Positions 1 through 8,754 of a stretch of 64,000 nucleotides of DNA are shown piece after piece. Source of the DNA: Archaeoglobaceae archaeon (GTDB lineage: Archaea; Halobacteriota; Archaeoglobi; Archaeoglobales; Archaeoglobaceae); assembly GCA_027028145.1 (NCBI GenBank), contig JALVJV010000023.1:62001-126000 (forward strand), read 5' to 3'. The stretch's first letter is position 1; each line of letters begins with the position of its first letter. The notes below the pieces were generated by a model that did not search any database, was not told the DNA's origin, and was given only the letters and a program-made list of their open reading frames with translations. Made by a program: the position numbers and the translations under genes.

Positions 1-952
1 CTATAACCTCGTCGTAGACCCTTCTGTTGACCGGAAACGGCACACCGTCCTTTCCACCCAAAGCAAAGCAGTATTTGGCTGGATCTTGCTTATCGTATTC
101 GGTGTTGTAGATCAGATCCGCTATCAGTGTTAGGGCTCTGAGTGTTCCCTTTCCGATACCTCTGATTAGCAACAGATCCTCGAATCGCTCCGGCTGGAGT
201 TCGTAAGCGACTTCGATTGCTTTCCAGTCGATCCTTTTCGGAACGGATATACCGTCTCTGAATCTAACGATCGAGATCAACTTCGTGTAGTCCCTTTTGA
301 ACGCTCCGTCTTTCAGTATGTCGAGCATGACCTTTCTCGCATCTCTGCTCCTATCGGATGTGAGGTTGATAACTTCATTCTCCCTTCTTACAGCTATTAT
401 CCCCGAATGCGGATTCTCAACTTCGGGATTGGATGAATAAACGTCCCAGTGGTATCTCCTCGCCATTCTAAGCTGAGTGTTCATTCCCTGCTGAATTACC
501 GTCCAGAACCGCTTAGAAAATATTATCGCGTGATGGTATACGTCGTATCCATCCTGCAGAGCCGAGTTATCGATCTTAGCTGTCAATCTGCTCGCCTTAA
601 TCAGCTTTTCGGCGTCCACATCGATCTCTTTGGCGAATGTCCTTATCTCTTCCGGAGTCTTTAGTGCATTCACACCCTTTCCACCGGCAACTCTGATCTC
701 GAACTCTTCGGAATTCAGAACGGACTTCAAAACACCTATCAGAACCGTAGTAGAGCCCGAAGAGTTCCAGTCGAAGCCTAAAACGTTTGAGAACGATTGG
801 AAGAATATAGGATCGGAGATCCTTTCAAAAAACTCTCTTTCCCCGAACTCTTCGATTATGAGCGTGATTATGGGCTTGGCTAACTTTTTCATTCTGTTGA
901 GCAACCAATAGGGAGCCTTTCCGTTGTGAAGGGGTAGATACATCGATTTCAT
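1..952 (-). CDS. DUF763 family protein, 3' part cut by window edge
   Basis: The minus strand is open from an ATG at 952 to the window edge, about 317 codons, so the C-terminus is missing. The N-terminal part reads MKSMYLPLHNGKAPYWLLNR, followed by a stretch with FGCVLGFDWHSSG-like residues (here NVLGFDWNSSGSTT), a GGKG segment and an ALQDGYDVYHHAIIF segment. These are the recurring blocks of DUF763, an uncharacterised family found in archaea and thermophilic bacteria. Further along, EDLLLIRGIGKGTLRALTLIADL looks like a helix-hairpin-helix element, suggesting nucleic-acid contact, but the function is not known. The family name is a recognition from memory of the conserved blocks. Confidence 0.85.
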   Translation of the reverse strand, partial: MKSMYLPLHNGKAPYWLLNRMKKLAKPIITLIIEEFGEREFFERISDPIFFQSFSNVLGFDWNSSGSTTVLIGVLKSVLNSEEFEIRVAGGKGVNALKTPEEIRTFAKEIDVDAEKLIKASRLTAKIDNSALQDGYDVYHHAIIFSKRFWTVIQQGMNTQLRMARRYHWDVYSSNPEVENPHSGIIAVRRENEVINLTSDRSRDARKVMLDILKDGAFKRDYTKLISIVRFRDGISVPKRIDWKAIEVAYELQPERFEDLLLIRGIGKGTLRALTLIADLIYNTEYDKQDPAKYCFALGGKDGVPFPVNRRVYDEVI

Positions 953-980
953 AACGATACAGGTTTAGTCTTGAGAATAT

Positions 981-1904
981 TTAAGATTTCGATGGTCGAT
1001 AAAACCTGAAGGGAATTAGGTCGGTCATCTTAATCAAACCGGGCTTGTGCTCCACCACAGCCTTCGCCAGATTGATCAAAACAGCCGCTGTTCCCAACTC
1101 ACCTTTAATACCGCTACTCCTCCAGATAACCTTGTTGTCGCCATCTATAACGATCTCTTCGAATTCCTCAGCGTTTGCGTAAGCGTGAAACTCCACTCTG
1201 ACCACCTCTTCGCCTTCGGAGAAGACCGAACCGAAACCCTTCATCCCCAATATTCTACCGTTTTTAACCACTGAATTTTGCTCCTCCTCAACCTTTTCGG
1301 CTTTGAAGCCCAAAGCTTCGCTTATCAGCAAAGCGGATTCGGCGTAACCGACATGACCGGTCGGACTTGCCTTTTTGAATTCATCCACACTCAAGCCTAC
1401 TCCGACCTTCTTCCGAAACTGCGACCTTCTCTTTAACGCATCTACGCATCTAATCGCTTTAATTTTTCTAACTTCAACGCAGGGTGCTGAAAGGACTATC
1501 GGAAGAGTATCGAGCAGAAATCCGGGGTTTATTCCGGTTCCGAGCACGGTAACTCCGTATTCCTTAGCGAGTTCGTCGATTTTTCTCGCGAGTTCCGGAT
1601 AGCGGTATTCCGGATATGCGAGGGTCTCGCACGTGCTTATAACGTTGAAACCTTTCTCAATGCACTTCTCAATTTGCGGGTAAACTTCGTCTAAAAACGA
1701 ACCGGTAGTTACAAAAGCCAGATCTCCCTCAAAGCTGAGTGAGTTCTCGATCTTGGCATCGCTATCTATTCCGAAATCTCTGAGAGTTTTCCCAACAATC
1801 TCCGGGTTAACGTCCACAGCACCAACTACGTCGTATCCTCTTTTGATGCAGTTTTCAGCCAGCAGTCTTCCGATCTGCCCGAAGCCGTAGATCACGACTT
1901 TCAT
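981..1904 (-). CDS. NAD(P)-dependent oxidoreductase, DapB-like / 2,4-diaminopentanoate dehydrogenase-like
   Basis: A 307-residue protein opening with a Rossmann dinucleotide motif, VVIYGFGQIGRLLAENC, at residues 3-19. The overall plan (Rossmann domain, GTGINPGFLLDTLP segment near residue 120, C-terminal mixed domain) matches the dihydrodipicolinate-reductase-like family that includes 2,4-diaminopentanoate dehydrogenase. It is not a typical DapB: the DapB catalytic HH motif was not found. The start codon directly abuts the stop of the upstream leuD-like gene, so the two are probably co-transcribed. An amino-acid or branched-acid pathway role is an inference from that pairing; the substrate is unknown. 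Confidence 0.7.
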   Translation of the reverse strand: MKVVIYGFGQIGRLLAENCIKRGYDVVGAVDVNPEIVGKTLRDFGIDSDAKIENSLSFEGDLAFVTTGSFLDEVYPQIEKCIEKGFNVISTCETLAYPEYRYPELARKIDELAKEYGVTVLGTGINPGFLLDTLPIVLSAPCVEVRKIKAIRCVDALKRRSQFRKKVGVGLSVDEFKKASPTGHVGYAESALLISEALGFKAEKVEEEQNSVVKNGRILGMKGFGSVFSEGEEVVRVEFHAYANAEEFEEIVIDGDNKVIWRSSGIKGELGTAAVLINLAKAVVEHKPGLIKMTDLIPFRFYRPSKS

Positions 1905-2402
1905 CTAAACTTCAAAAGTTCCATACTTCTTAACGAACTCCACCAATCCGCCTTCCTGCAGAATCTTAATCATTATGTCCGGCAGAGGTTTCGCCTTTAG
2001 CTCGATCCCCTTCGTCAGATCTCTAACCACTCCGCCAGCCAGATCAACTTCAAGCTCGTCTCCGGATTCAATAGGATCGGTGTCAACCATCAGCACGGGC
2101 AAGCCGACGTTTATCGCGTTTCTGTAAAATATTCTGGCGAAGGATTTTGCGAGAACGGCTGAAACTCCAGCAACCTTTAAAGCGAGAGGGGCGTGCTCTC
2201 TACTGCTACCCATTCCGAAGTTCCTACCACCAACAACGAAATCCCCCGGCTTGAACTTCTTCATGAAGTCCGGATCCGCATCTTCCATCACGTGCTTTGC
2301 GAGTTCCCGAATGTTGCTCCTAAGATGGAAGTATCTACCCGGAGTTATGTGATCGGTGGATATGTTATCGCCGAACTTCCAAGCTCTTCCCCTTAGAATC
2401 AT
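1905..2402 (-). CDS. leuD: Isopropylmalate/homoaconitate-type dehydratase small subunit (LeuD family)
   Basis: A 165-residue aconitase-swivel protein. Visible signatures are WKFGDNISTDHITPGRY at the N-terminus and the GGRNFGMGSSREHAPLALK loop around residues 58-76. It would pair with a LeuC-type [4Fe-4S] large subunit, not encoded here, to isomerise 2-isopropylmalate or a related 2-alkylmalate. The residues after TPGRY (FHLRS) are where archaeal isopropylmalate and homoaconitate enzymes differ, and here they match neither textbook loop (YLVY or YLRT) exactly, so the substrate is open (isopropylmalate, homoaconitate or dimethylmalate). It is upstream of and abutting the DapB-like gene. Confidence 0.85.
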   Translation of the reverse strand: MILRGRAWKFGDNISTDHITPGRYFHLRSNIRELAKHVMEDADPDFMKKFKPGDFVVGGRNFGMGSSREHAPLALKVAGVSAVLAKSFARIFYRNAINVGLPVLMVDTDPIESGDELEVDLAGGVVRDLTKGIELKAKPLPDIMIKILQEGGLVEFVKKYGTFEV

Positions 2403-2474
2403 CCCTCGGCAATAGCCGCAACGATTTAAAAAGATTTCAATTTAATTAGCGTGAAAATTAAAAAATAAAAGAAT

Positions 2475-3113
2475 TCAGATCCAACCCTTCTGCACCTCTT
2501 CCGTTTTTGGGGGTATCGGGAACTTTGGAGGGAACGGCTTCTTTTCAACGTGAATTCTCATGAAGTTGTAACCGTGACACTCCTTACAACCCACATGATA
2601 CGGAGAATGTATTGCAAGAAGGTTACCGTTGTCGTGACATGTTCCGCAGTTCTTGATACTCTTCTCACTCATGGCGGCTTTGTGGCAATACTGACAGTCT
2701 CCCTTCTGGGCGTATACCGTTTTGTGATGCAACTCAGTTATGTATTCGTCTATCTGCTGTGGAGTCATCTTGGTAACGTTCGGAACGTGACAATACTTAC
2801 AGTAAGCCGATCCGTTGATGTGTCCGGGTATGCTGAGAGCTTGCGGATATACCAATTTCTTGGATGGGTTGTTGTGACAGCTCAAGCACTCTCCGTCGAC
2901 GAGCTTAATCTTTTCAGCGGAAACATTCTTTTCGGGTGTAGGAGTCGATGTGGGTTTCGGAGTTGCCACCGGTGTCGGTTTAGCGGGCGTAGTTACGGTA
3001 GGTTTCGGAGTCACAGCGGGTGTTTTCTCTACCGGCGTTGGCTTACTGGCGCAGAGGCAGAAGGACACTGCAAAAGCCACTATAAAAATTAAAAAAAGTT
3101 TGGAGGCCTTCAT
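2475..3113 (-). CDS. Pentaheme c-type cytochrome, secreted or lipid-anchored
   Basis: 212 residues with an N-terminal hydrophobic signal (KLFLIFIVAFAVSFCLC), a Pro/Thr/Lys-rich linker (residues about 25-65, repeated TPxPT units) and five CxxCH haem-binding motifs: CLSCH, CKYCH, CQYCH, CGTCH and CKECH. Extra His residues (GHINGS, ELHHK, IHSPYH, RIHVEK) can serve as distal ligands. The signal end contains cysteines that could act as a lipobox, less cleanly than in its neighbour. The gene starts two bases after the stop of the upstream pentaheme gene, and the two share architecture, so they look like a duplicated electron-transfer pair acting outside the membrane. The redox partner is unknown. 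Confidence 0.9.
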   Translation of the reverse strand: MKASKLFLIFIVAFAVSFCLCASKPTPVEKTPAVTPKPTVTTPAKPTPVATPKPTSTPTPEKNVSAEKIKLVDGECLSCHNNPSKKLVYPQALSIPGHINGSAYCKYCHVPNVTKMTPQQIDEYITELHHKTVYAQKGDCQYCHKAAMSEKSIKNCGTCHDNGNLLAIHSPYHVGCKECHGYNFMRIHVEKKPFPPKFPIPPKTEEVQKGWI

Positions 3114-3115
3114 GG

Positions 3116-3688
3116 CTACTTACCGAGGAAATCTTCATCCGCCGCCTTGTGAATGACGTTTATGGGCTGTGTGTGGCAGACGGTGCAGTATTTACCTCTC
3201 TCGAGGTGAATTATTACGAGGTTCGTGCAGGGCTTCGTCGGATCCTTCGGGTTGTGGCAGTTAACACAGACCGACTGGTTCGGATATATCGGCTTTGGAA
3301 TCGTCAGGTTCGGAGCCTTTCCGTGACAGACATCACAGCTTATTACACCCCTGTGAACGGTGTGCGCAACTTCGGCAACTGTCATACCCGGCTTACCGTG
3401 ACACTTGAGGCAATACTTTCCGCCCTCCTTGTGCGGTGGATAGTCTACCGCTTTCGTGTGACACAACTCACACTTAACCTTCGCGGGTGGCTGAGCGGCC
3501 TTGATCTCCTCCGTCTTCTTTGGCGTTGGCGTCGGGGTTACGGCGGGCTTCGGTGTTTGAACGGGCTTCGACACTTCCTTAGTCATTGTTGGTGTGGGTG
3601 TCGCCTTGGGCACTTCAGTCTGTTTTTTAGCACAACCAGCCAGCACGAGTCCAACACATATCAACAACAACAGTATAATCCTCTTCAT
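3116..3688 (-). CDS. Pentaheme c-type cytochrome lipoprotein
   Basis: 190 residues. The signal peptide ends in a clean lipobox, LAGC, with the acylated Cys at residue 19. It is followed by a Thr/Pro/Lys-rich linker (about residues 22-65) and five CxxCH motifs: CELCH, CLKCH, CDVCH, CVNCH and CTVCH. This is a small membrane-tethered multihaem protein with the same plan as the next gene downstream. A Shine-Dalgarno GGAGGG lies just upstream of the ATG, and a TATA-like AT run lies at about 3715-3730, in the space shared with the divergent acyl-CoA synthetase gene. Multihaem c-type proteins of this kind support metal-oxide or interspecies electron transfer in Ferroglobus and Geoglobus; the actual acceptor here is not visible. 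Confidence 0.92.
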   Translation of the reverse strand: MKRIILLLLICVGLVLAGCAKKQTEVPKATPTPTMTKEVSKPVQTPKPAVTPTPTPKKTEEIKAAQPPAKVKCELCHTKAVDYPPHKEGGKYCLKCHGKPGMTVAEVAHTVHRGVISCDVCHGKAPNLTIPKPIYPNQSVCVNCHNPKDPTKPCTNLVIIHLERGKYCTVCHTQPINVIHKAADEDFLGK

Positions 3689-3714
3689 TATTATCCCTCC
3701 AAATTACGGTGGAG

Positions 3715-3730
3715 TAATTATATATATTAG
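3715..3730. promoter_or_regulatory. TATA-like AT run between divergent cytochrome and acyl-CoA synthetase genes
   Basis: The run aattatatatattag lies about 30 bp upstream of the cytochrome ATG (minus strand). It is the only strong TATA-like element in the gap of about 110 bp between the two divergent genes. The synthetase start at 3800 is farther away, so its own promoter may be the weaker AT-rich stretch at 3760-3780. Confidence 0.5.
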
Positions 3731-3799
3731 CCTTTTGGTTTTGGTAGAACTGCGATTCGTAGTAAATTTCAAATATTGTTAAAACTCATCTTTTCTCGA

Positions 3800-5848
3800 A
3801 TGCTGGAAAGGATGTTCAATCCGAAAGTCGTTGCAATTATTGGCGCTACTCCGAAAGAAGGCAAGGTCGGAAATATCCTACTAAAAAATCTTAAAGATTT
3901 TAAGGGAAAGGTTTATGCCGTAAATCCGAAGTATGAAGAGGTTTTGGGTTTCAAATGCTATCCGAACGTCGAAAGCATACCGGACGATGTCGACTTGGCA
4001 GTTATAGCTGTTCCAGCAAAAGCTGTTCCAGAAGTTCTCGAATCTTGTGGCAGAAAGGGCGTAAAAAATGTGGTCGTTATAACGGCTGGCTTTAAAGAAG
4101 CCGGAAACTACGCATTGGAAAGGCAGATCGCAGAGATATGCAGGAGATACGGAATAAACATGGTAGGTCCGAACTGCTTGGGCATCATCAATACTCACAA
4201 CAACTTAAATGCAACGTTCGGCAAGGTGATGCCTCCGAAGGGAAACATAGCATTCCTAAGTCAATCCGGAGCCTTCATCTTAGCCGTTCTGGACTGGGCT
4301 AAGTCGAACAATGTCGGCTTCAGCAAGATAGTTTCCTTGGGCAACAAAGCCGTTCTGGACGAATCCGATTTTATGAGGTTCCTTGCAGAAGACGACGAAA
4401 CAGACGTGATCATGCTATACTTGGAAGGAGTCAGCGATGGGAAGAAGTTCATGGATGTAGCCAAGGATGTCTCGAAGGTAAAGCCGATAGTTGCCGTAAA
4501 GAGCGGAAGAACCGAAGCCGGAGCTAAGGCGGCATCGAGTCATACCGGTAGCTTAGCCGGGAGCTTCGTAGCTTACAGAACGGCATTCAGGCAATCCGGT
4601 GTTGTTGAGGCTGAATCCATAGAGGATCTTTTCGACTACACCCTCATACTGAGAAGAGTTCGTTCGATCAACGGCGATATAGCGATAGTAACGAATTCCG
4701 GTGGGCCCGGAGTAATCGCGGCTGATGCAGTTGAAGAATTCGGTTTAAATCTTGCAAGATTCGATAAGAAAACGATCGATAGGCTTAAATCAATTCTGCC
4801 ACCGATCGCAAACGTTTACAATCCCGTGGATGTTCTCGGAGATGCGGATGCCGAGAGATTCGGAAAAGCTTTGAAGATAGTAGCAGAAGATCAGAACGTC
4901 GGAGCTATAATCGCTATTTTGACTCCCACAGCACAAATAGATTTCGTTAAAGCTTCCGAGTTCGTTGCGAGTGTCGATAAGCCGATCGTAACTTGCTTCA
5001 TGGGTGGAGAGACTGTAGCCGACGCTGTAAATCTGCTGAAAAAACACGGTATCGTCAACTTCTTGGATCCGGTTAAAGCTGTCAAATCCCTAAACTCGGT
5101 CAAAAAATATGAGCTCATGAAAATCAAGCTTGAAAGGGAGGTGGAATCGATCGAAATAGATGTCGATACCGACAACGCGAGAAAGATCGTTGAGAAATAC
5201 AGAGATAGGAGGGTTCTAACGGCTGAAAGCTTTGAGATTCTCAAGAGCTACGGAATTCCCGTTCCTCCTTACGGGGTCGCGAGGACGGCTGAGGAGGCTT
5301 TGGAAATAGCCGATAGAATAGGTTATCCCGTCGCGATGAAGATAGTCTCCCCCGACATTCTGCATAAAACCGATGTGGGCTGTGTAAAGCTGAACGTTGA
5401 TAGGGATAGAGTTATACCGACGTTCTACGAACTCGTGAAGAGGGCTGAGGACTACCTCAAAGCGGATGTGGAAGGGGTGATGGTTCAGAAGATGATGCCT
5501 ATTGGAAGGGAAGTCATAGTGGGGATGAAGAGGGATCCGCAGTTCGGAGCGCTTATAATGTTCGGAATGGGCGGAATCTACGTTGAAGTCTTTAAGGATG
5601 TCTCCTTCAGAATAGCTCCGATATCGAAGAGCGACGCTTATGATATGATAAGGGAGGTGAAGTCATACAGGATTCTTAAGGGAGTTAGGGGGGAAAAGCC
5701 TTCCGATATAGATTCGCTTGTTGATGTCCTGCTTAGAATATCCAAGCTCAGCTTAGATTTTGAGGAGATAGTTGAAATGGATTTAAATCCGATATTCGTT
5801 TACGAGAAGGGTTGTTGTGTCGTCGATGCGAAAATCGTTTTGAGGTGA
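3800..5848 (+). CDS. acd: Acetate/acyl-CoA synthetase (ADP-forming), fused alpha and beta subunits
   Basis: About 682 residues from the ATG at 3800; a second ATG at 3812 ([13 protein letters not shown]) also fits the family start. The N-terminal half is a succinyl-CoA-synthetase-like alpha part, with a CoA-binding [18 protein letters not shown] motif and the phospho-histidine loop SSHTGSLAG. The C-terminal half (from about residue 450) is an ATP-grasp beta part with [18 protein letters not shown] and MGGIYVEV. The enzyme makes ATP from ADP and phosphate while releasing the acid from acyl-CoA. In archaea this is the main way to harvest energy from acetyl-CoA and other acyl-CoAs, or to activate acetate in reverse. 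Fusion of alpha and beta in one chain is common in Archaeoglobales. Confidence 0.92.
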   Translation: MLERMFNPKVVAIIGATPKEGKVGNILLKNLKDFKGKVYAVNPKYEEVLGFKCYPNVESIPDDVDLAVIAVPAKAVPEVLESCGRKGVKNVVVITAGFKEAGNYALERQIAEICRRYGINMVGPNCLGIINTHNNLNATFGKVMPPKGNIAFLSQSGAFILAVLDWAKSNNVGFSKIVSLGNKAVLDESDFMRFLAEDDETDVIMLYLEGVSDGKKFMDVAKDVSKVKPIVAVKSGRTEAGAKAASSHTGSLAGSFVAYRTAFRQSGVVEAESIEDLFDYTLILRRVRSINGDIAIVTNSGGPGVIAADAVEEFGLNLARFDKKTIDRLKSILPPIANVYNPVDVLGDADAERFGKALKIVAEDQNVGAIIAILTPTAQIDFVKASEFVASVDKPIVTCFMGGETVADAVNLLKKHGIVNFLDPVKAVKSLNSVKKYELMKIKLEREVESIEIDVDTDNARKIVEKYRDRRVLTAESFEILKSYGIPVPPYGVARTAEEALEIADRIGYPVAMKIVSPDILHKTDVGCVKLNVDRDRVIPTFYELVKRAEDYLKADVEGVMVQKMMPIGREVIVGMKRDPQFGALIMFGMGGIYVEVFKDVSFRIAPISKSDAYDMIREVKSYRILKGVRGEKPSDIDSLVDVLLRISKLSLDFEEIVEMDLNPIFVYEKGCCVVDAKIVLR

Positions 5849-5852
5849 TAGA

Positions 5853-6902
5853 ATGCTGATCTCGTCTATAGATGAGTATTCGGGAAAGAGCGGATTCATA
5901 ACGGCTCTCGGATTGATTCTGAAGGATAGAGGCTATAAGGTCGGTTACTTCAAGCCTCTGGGAATCGGAAGATACGTCGGCGATGAGCTTATAGATGAGG
6001 ACGTTACGTTCGTAGCGAAGACGCTGAAGCTTGAAGATCCCATCAAAGACATCTGCCCGGTTGTGATAGATAAGCCATACATTGAATTCATAATTTCAGC
6101 GGATCCGGTAAAGATCAAAAGGGATATCCTGAGGGCTTACGAAACTATCAAGCGGGATAAGGATGTTGTTTTAGTCGAAGGAGCTTTACATTACGAATTG
6201 GGAAGAACTCTGGGTCTTTGCGACGTAAGCGTAGCCTCGATGCTCGATGTCGATGATCTTATGATCGTGAAGTTCACGGACGATTCGGTTATCGATAGGC
6301 TGATATCGGCGAAATCCCAATTCGGTGAGAAGCTGAAGCCGGTAATCTTCAATCAGATATCGGGCTACAAGAGATCGTATTTGGAGAGCATAACCAAATC
6401 TCTGCTCGTAAAGTATGGTATAGATGTGCTGGGGATGATTCCGAAGGATTCTCTGCTTGCGGGAGTCTTCGTAAGCGAAATTGCCTCAGCCTTGGGCGGA
6501 AGATACTTGGTCGAGCCCGAGCAGGATTACATAATCGAACAGCTTTTGGTCGGAGCCATGTCCCCGCAATCAGCTTTGGGATACTTCAGAAAGGCTAAAA
6601 ACTGTGCGGTAATCACCGGCGGAGACAGATCGGACTTAATAATGCTCGCATTGGAGATTCCAAACGTAAGATGTCTTATTTTGACCGGAAATCTTGAGCC
6701 ACCGAGTATAGTCGTAGGAAAAGCCGAGGAAAAGGGAATTCCGATGATTCTCGTTCAGGACGATACGCTTACGACTGTAGAAAAGACCCAATCGATCTTT
6801 GGAAAAGCGAGGATAAGGGGGGAGGAGAAAATTAAAAGAATGAGAGAGCTTATTGAGACTTTCGTCAACTTGGACAAGCTTTTGGAATATACGGGACTCT
6901 AA
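5853..6902 (+). CDS. Phosphotransacetylase-N-terminal-like protein (BioD-like domain plus DRTGG domain)
   Basis: 349 residues starting four bases after the synthetase stop, so translationally close. The first 200 residues resemble the BioD/CobB P-loop-like fold found at the N-terminus of long phosphotransacetylases ([29 protein letters not shown]). The Walker-A-like loop is altered (DEYSGKSG), close to the GxxxGKT type. Residues about 210-320 look like the DRTGG domain ([17 protein letters not shown]). No phosphotransacetylase catalytic domain follows. Such stand-alone proteins recur beside ADP-forming acyl-CoA synthetases, and a regulatory or CoA/phosphate-sensing role is a reasonable inference but unproven. 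Confidence 0.8.
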   Translation: MLISSIDEYSGKSGFITALGLILKDRGYKVGYFKPLGIGRYVGDELIDEDVTFVAKTLKLEDPIKDICPVVIDKPYIEFIISADPVKIKRDILRAYETIKRDKDVVLVEGALHYELGRTLGLCDVSVASMLDVDDLMIVKFTDDSVIDRLISAKSQFGEKLKPVIFNQISGYKRSYLESITKSLLVKYGIDVLGMIPKDSLLAGVFVSEIASALGGRYLVEPEQDYIIEQLLVGAMSPQSALGYFRKAKNCAVITGGDRSDLIMLALEIPNVRCLILTGNLEPPSIVVGKAEEKGIPMILVQDDTLTTVEKTQSIFGKARIRGEEKIKRMRELIETFVNLDKLLEYTGL

Positions 6903-7250
6903 ATTATTTTTAATGATCTTTGAAGTATATATCTTAAAAATAATTGGTTTTGTTAGGTTATACCAAAAACGGTCTATTTTTTCGCGAATTAACCAAAAAA
7001 GTTCAAAAATTTGCGATTTTGGAAAGATTTGGTCGATGAATTGCTGAACATTTCGATTTTAAACGCTAAATTCTTGTCCAAGTTTTGCGAAAACTTTAAA
7101 AATCAATAGTTAATAGCTTCTACTTAGCCTGATCAAAGTAAATTTGATACGGGCTGTCAAGTCCGAAAAAAATCCGATGTCTTCCGCTTAAACCCAATTA
7201 AATTTGAAAATATGCTCAAATTGGGGTGAAAAATATGGAAGAAAGGGGGG
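6903..7250. other. AT-rich intergenic region with an imperfect hairpin
   Basis: About 350 bp without a convincing gene. It is strongly AT-rich, with poly-T tracts (6970-6980) that may terminate the upstream operon. Just before speD there is an inverted repeat: AATTTGA (7202-7208) pairs with TCAAATT (7216-7222), extended by ACCC (7192-7195) and GGGGT (7223-7227). It could be an operator, an RNA hairpin in the leader, or simply composition. Confidence 0.4.
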
Positions 7251-7256
7251 ATGATT

Positions 7257-7595
7257 ATGATCGTAGGAAGGCATATAATTGCGGAGTTGTATGGAGTTCC
7301 AAAGGAGCTAATTTCAAATGAGAGCACGGTAAGGCAGATTGTGGAGGAGGTAGTCAAAGAGGCGGAGCTGAACAAAGTGGGCAGTGTATACAAGCAGTTC
7401 AATCCGCACGGCGTGACGGGAATAGTTTTGATAGCGGAGAGTCACATATCGGTGCACACATGGCCGGAATACGAGCTCGTAAACTTGGATGTGTTCACGT
7501 GTGGTGATGCAAAAAAAGCTGAGAAAGCCTTCCAGCTGTTCTTAGAAAAGTTTAAACCCAAATCATACAGGCACTACATACTCGACAGGGGTTAG
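7257..7595 (+). CDS. speD: S-adenosylmethionine decarboxylase proenzyme (or arginine decarboxylase of the same fold)
   Basis: About 112 residues. The pyruvoyl self-cleavage site is the ESHIS in IAESHISVHTWPE: cleavage before Ser makes the pyruvoyl group, and the following His and the Cys in VFTCGDA are the usual proton-transfer residues. ATGs occur at 7251 and 7257; the GGGGGG run ends at 7250, so a six-base spacing favours 7257. The product, decarboxylated SAM, supplies aminopropyl groups and fits directly with the next gene, bpsA, four bases downstream. Some archaeal proteins of this fold decarboxylate arginine instead; the neighbouring aminopropyl transferase supports the SAM assignment. 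Confidence 0.88.
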   Translation: MIVGRHIIAELYGVPKELISNESTVRQIVEEVVKEAELNKVGSVYKQFNPHGVTGIVLIAESHISVHTWPEYELVNLDVFTCGDAKKAEKAFQLFLEKFKPKSYRHYILDRG

Positions 7596-7599
7596 GGAG

Positions 7600-8628
7600 A
7601 TGATGGAGAGAATTAGAAGGCAAATCTTGCAGGCTTTGTTTAGAGAGCCAATGAGCGTCTACAGGCTTATCGACGAGCAGGATGCGAGCTTACCGGAGTT
7701 TTTCGAACTGCTACAGCAGATAGAGAGCGAGGGGCTTATTGCTATTGAAGACGGGAAGGTCAAGCTTACGGAAAAGGGCATCGAGGTCTGTGAGTCCTTG
7801 GGCTTGAAGAAGATCGGCAGATTCGAGTGCAAGTGTTGCGGAGGAACGGGATACGAGATAAATGAGTTCTTTCAGGAAGTTATGAAGGAATACGCTAAAA
7901 TTGCAGAGGAGAGACCAGAGGCAATAGAGAAATACGATCAGGGATTCATAAGCTTGGACGGCGTAATCAGAAGGGTGGAATTCTTATATGAGAGGGGAGA
8001 TCTGCTTAAGACCAAGATCTTCGTCGTCGGAGATGACGATCTGTTCAGCTTGGCTTCGGCTCTCACTGGTTTGCCGGAGAAGGTATTCGTAATCGACATC
8101 GACGAAAGGCTGATAGATTTCATAAATAAGAAGGCTGACGAATACGGATTGCCGGTAGAAGCTGAAGTCTACGACGTTCAGCAGGCTTTTCCGGATGATC
8201 TTAAGAGGAAATTCGACGTCTTCGTAACGGATCCGGTCGAAACGATCCCCGGGCTAAAGCTTTTCCTTTCGAGAGGCGTTTCGACGCTCAAGGGTGTGGG
8301 ATGCTCCGGATACTTCGGCTTAACAACGCTTGAGGCTTCGAGGAAGAAGTGGTTCGAGATTCAGATGATGATACACGAGATGGGATTCATAATTACAGAC
8401 ATGAGAAGGAAGTTCAACGTCTATCCGCAGGAAGAGAAGAACTTCTTCAGATTTCAGGAGAAGTTGCCGATAGTGAAGAAGCTGGGAGTCGGGATCGACT
8501 ATAACTGGTATAAGTCCACGTTGTATAGAATTGAAGCGGTTAAGGAGCCAAAGCCGTTGGTAGAAGGGGAGATGATCATAGACGAGAAGGTCTACAAGGA
8601 CGAAGAGAGTTGGGCTACGCCTTACTGA
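7600..8628 (+). CDS. bpsA: N4-bis(aminopropyl)spermidine synthase (branched-chain polyamine synthase)
   Basis: 342 residues with a winged-helix-like N-terminal region (about 1-75), a CKCCGGTGYE cysteine motif near residue 78, and a Rossmann methyltransferase-like core. In the core, GDDDLFSLA (near residue 145) and the catalytic-pocket DPVET (near residue 208) are the hallmark motifs of the Thermococcus BpsA family. The enzyme adds two aminopropyl groups to the same nitrogen of spermidine, producing branched polyamines that stabilise nucleic acids at high temperature. It shares an operon with speD, which makes its donor substrate. The gene is a good marker that the host is a hyperthermophile. 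Confidence 0.92.
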   Translation: MMERIRRQILQALFREPMSVYRLIDEQDASLPEFFELLQQIESEGLIAIEDGKVKLTEKGIEVCESLGLKKIGRFECKCCGGTGYEINEFFQEVMKEYAKIAEERPEAIEKYDQGFISLDGVIRRVEFLYERGDLLKTKIFVVGDDDLFSLASALTGLPEKVFVIDIDERLIDFINKKADEYGLPVEAEVYDVQQAFPDDLKRKFDVFVTDPVETIPGLKLFLSRGVSTLKGVGCSGYFGLTTLEASRKKWFEIQMMIHEMGFIITDMRRKFNVYPQEEKNFFRFQEKLPIVKKLGVGIDYNWYKSTLYRIEAVKEPKPLVEGEMIIDEKVYKDEESWATPY

Positions 8629-8664
8629 TCTTCTATTTTTATTTCAGCTTTTTCGCTTGATTGG

Positions 8665-8673
8665 TTTTATAAG
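8665..8673 (+). promoter_or_regulatory. TATA box of the C/D sRNA at 8692
   Basis: TTTTATAAG lies about 25 bp before the first bases of the predicted sRNA, the usual archaeal TATA-to-start distance. It is the only strong TATA-like element in the gap after bpsA. Confidence 0.6.
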
Positions 8674-8691
8674 CAGTTCTTGAGATTCACT

Positions 8692-8751
8692 TTGAGGGAT
8701 GAGGAAACTTACGGGGTCTGAACAGTGATGACACTGGGCAGGACTGACCTC
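8692..8751 (+). ncRNA. Box C/D guide sRNA with two guides
   Basis: The plus strand shows the full kink-turn order. C box GGGATGA (8696-8702, one mismatch to RTGATGA), guide 8703-8717, D' box CTGA (8718-8721), 3-nt spacer, perfect C' box GTGATGA (8725-8731), 12-nt guide cactgggcagga (8732-8743), D box CTGA (8744-8747). The D guide is complementary to TCCTGCCCAGTG. From memory, CCUGCCCAGUG is conserved in domain IV of archaeal 23S rRNA, so position-5 methylation would fall on the G after CCU. The D' guide is complementary to ACCCCGTAAGTT, which also resembles a 23S segment. Target claims rest on recall; the box structure is directly visible. Confidence 0.85.
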
Positions 8752-8754
8752 ATT

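Noticed and set aside
1905-2402. Calling the small subunit specifically homoaconitase or isopropylmalate isomerase
   Set aside because: The specificity loop (FHLRS) matches neither known archaeal loop, and the large subunit is not in the window.
2550-3730. Long plus-strand open frames opposite the two cytochrome genes
   Set aside because: They are antisense shadows; the minus strand carries signal peptides and ten CxxCH motifs, while the plus frames have no family features.
6930-7110. Possible C/D RNA around cgatgaattgctga before speD
   Set aside because: The distance between the C-like and D-like boxes is only about five bases, too short for a guide, and no second box pair exists.
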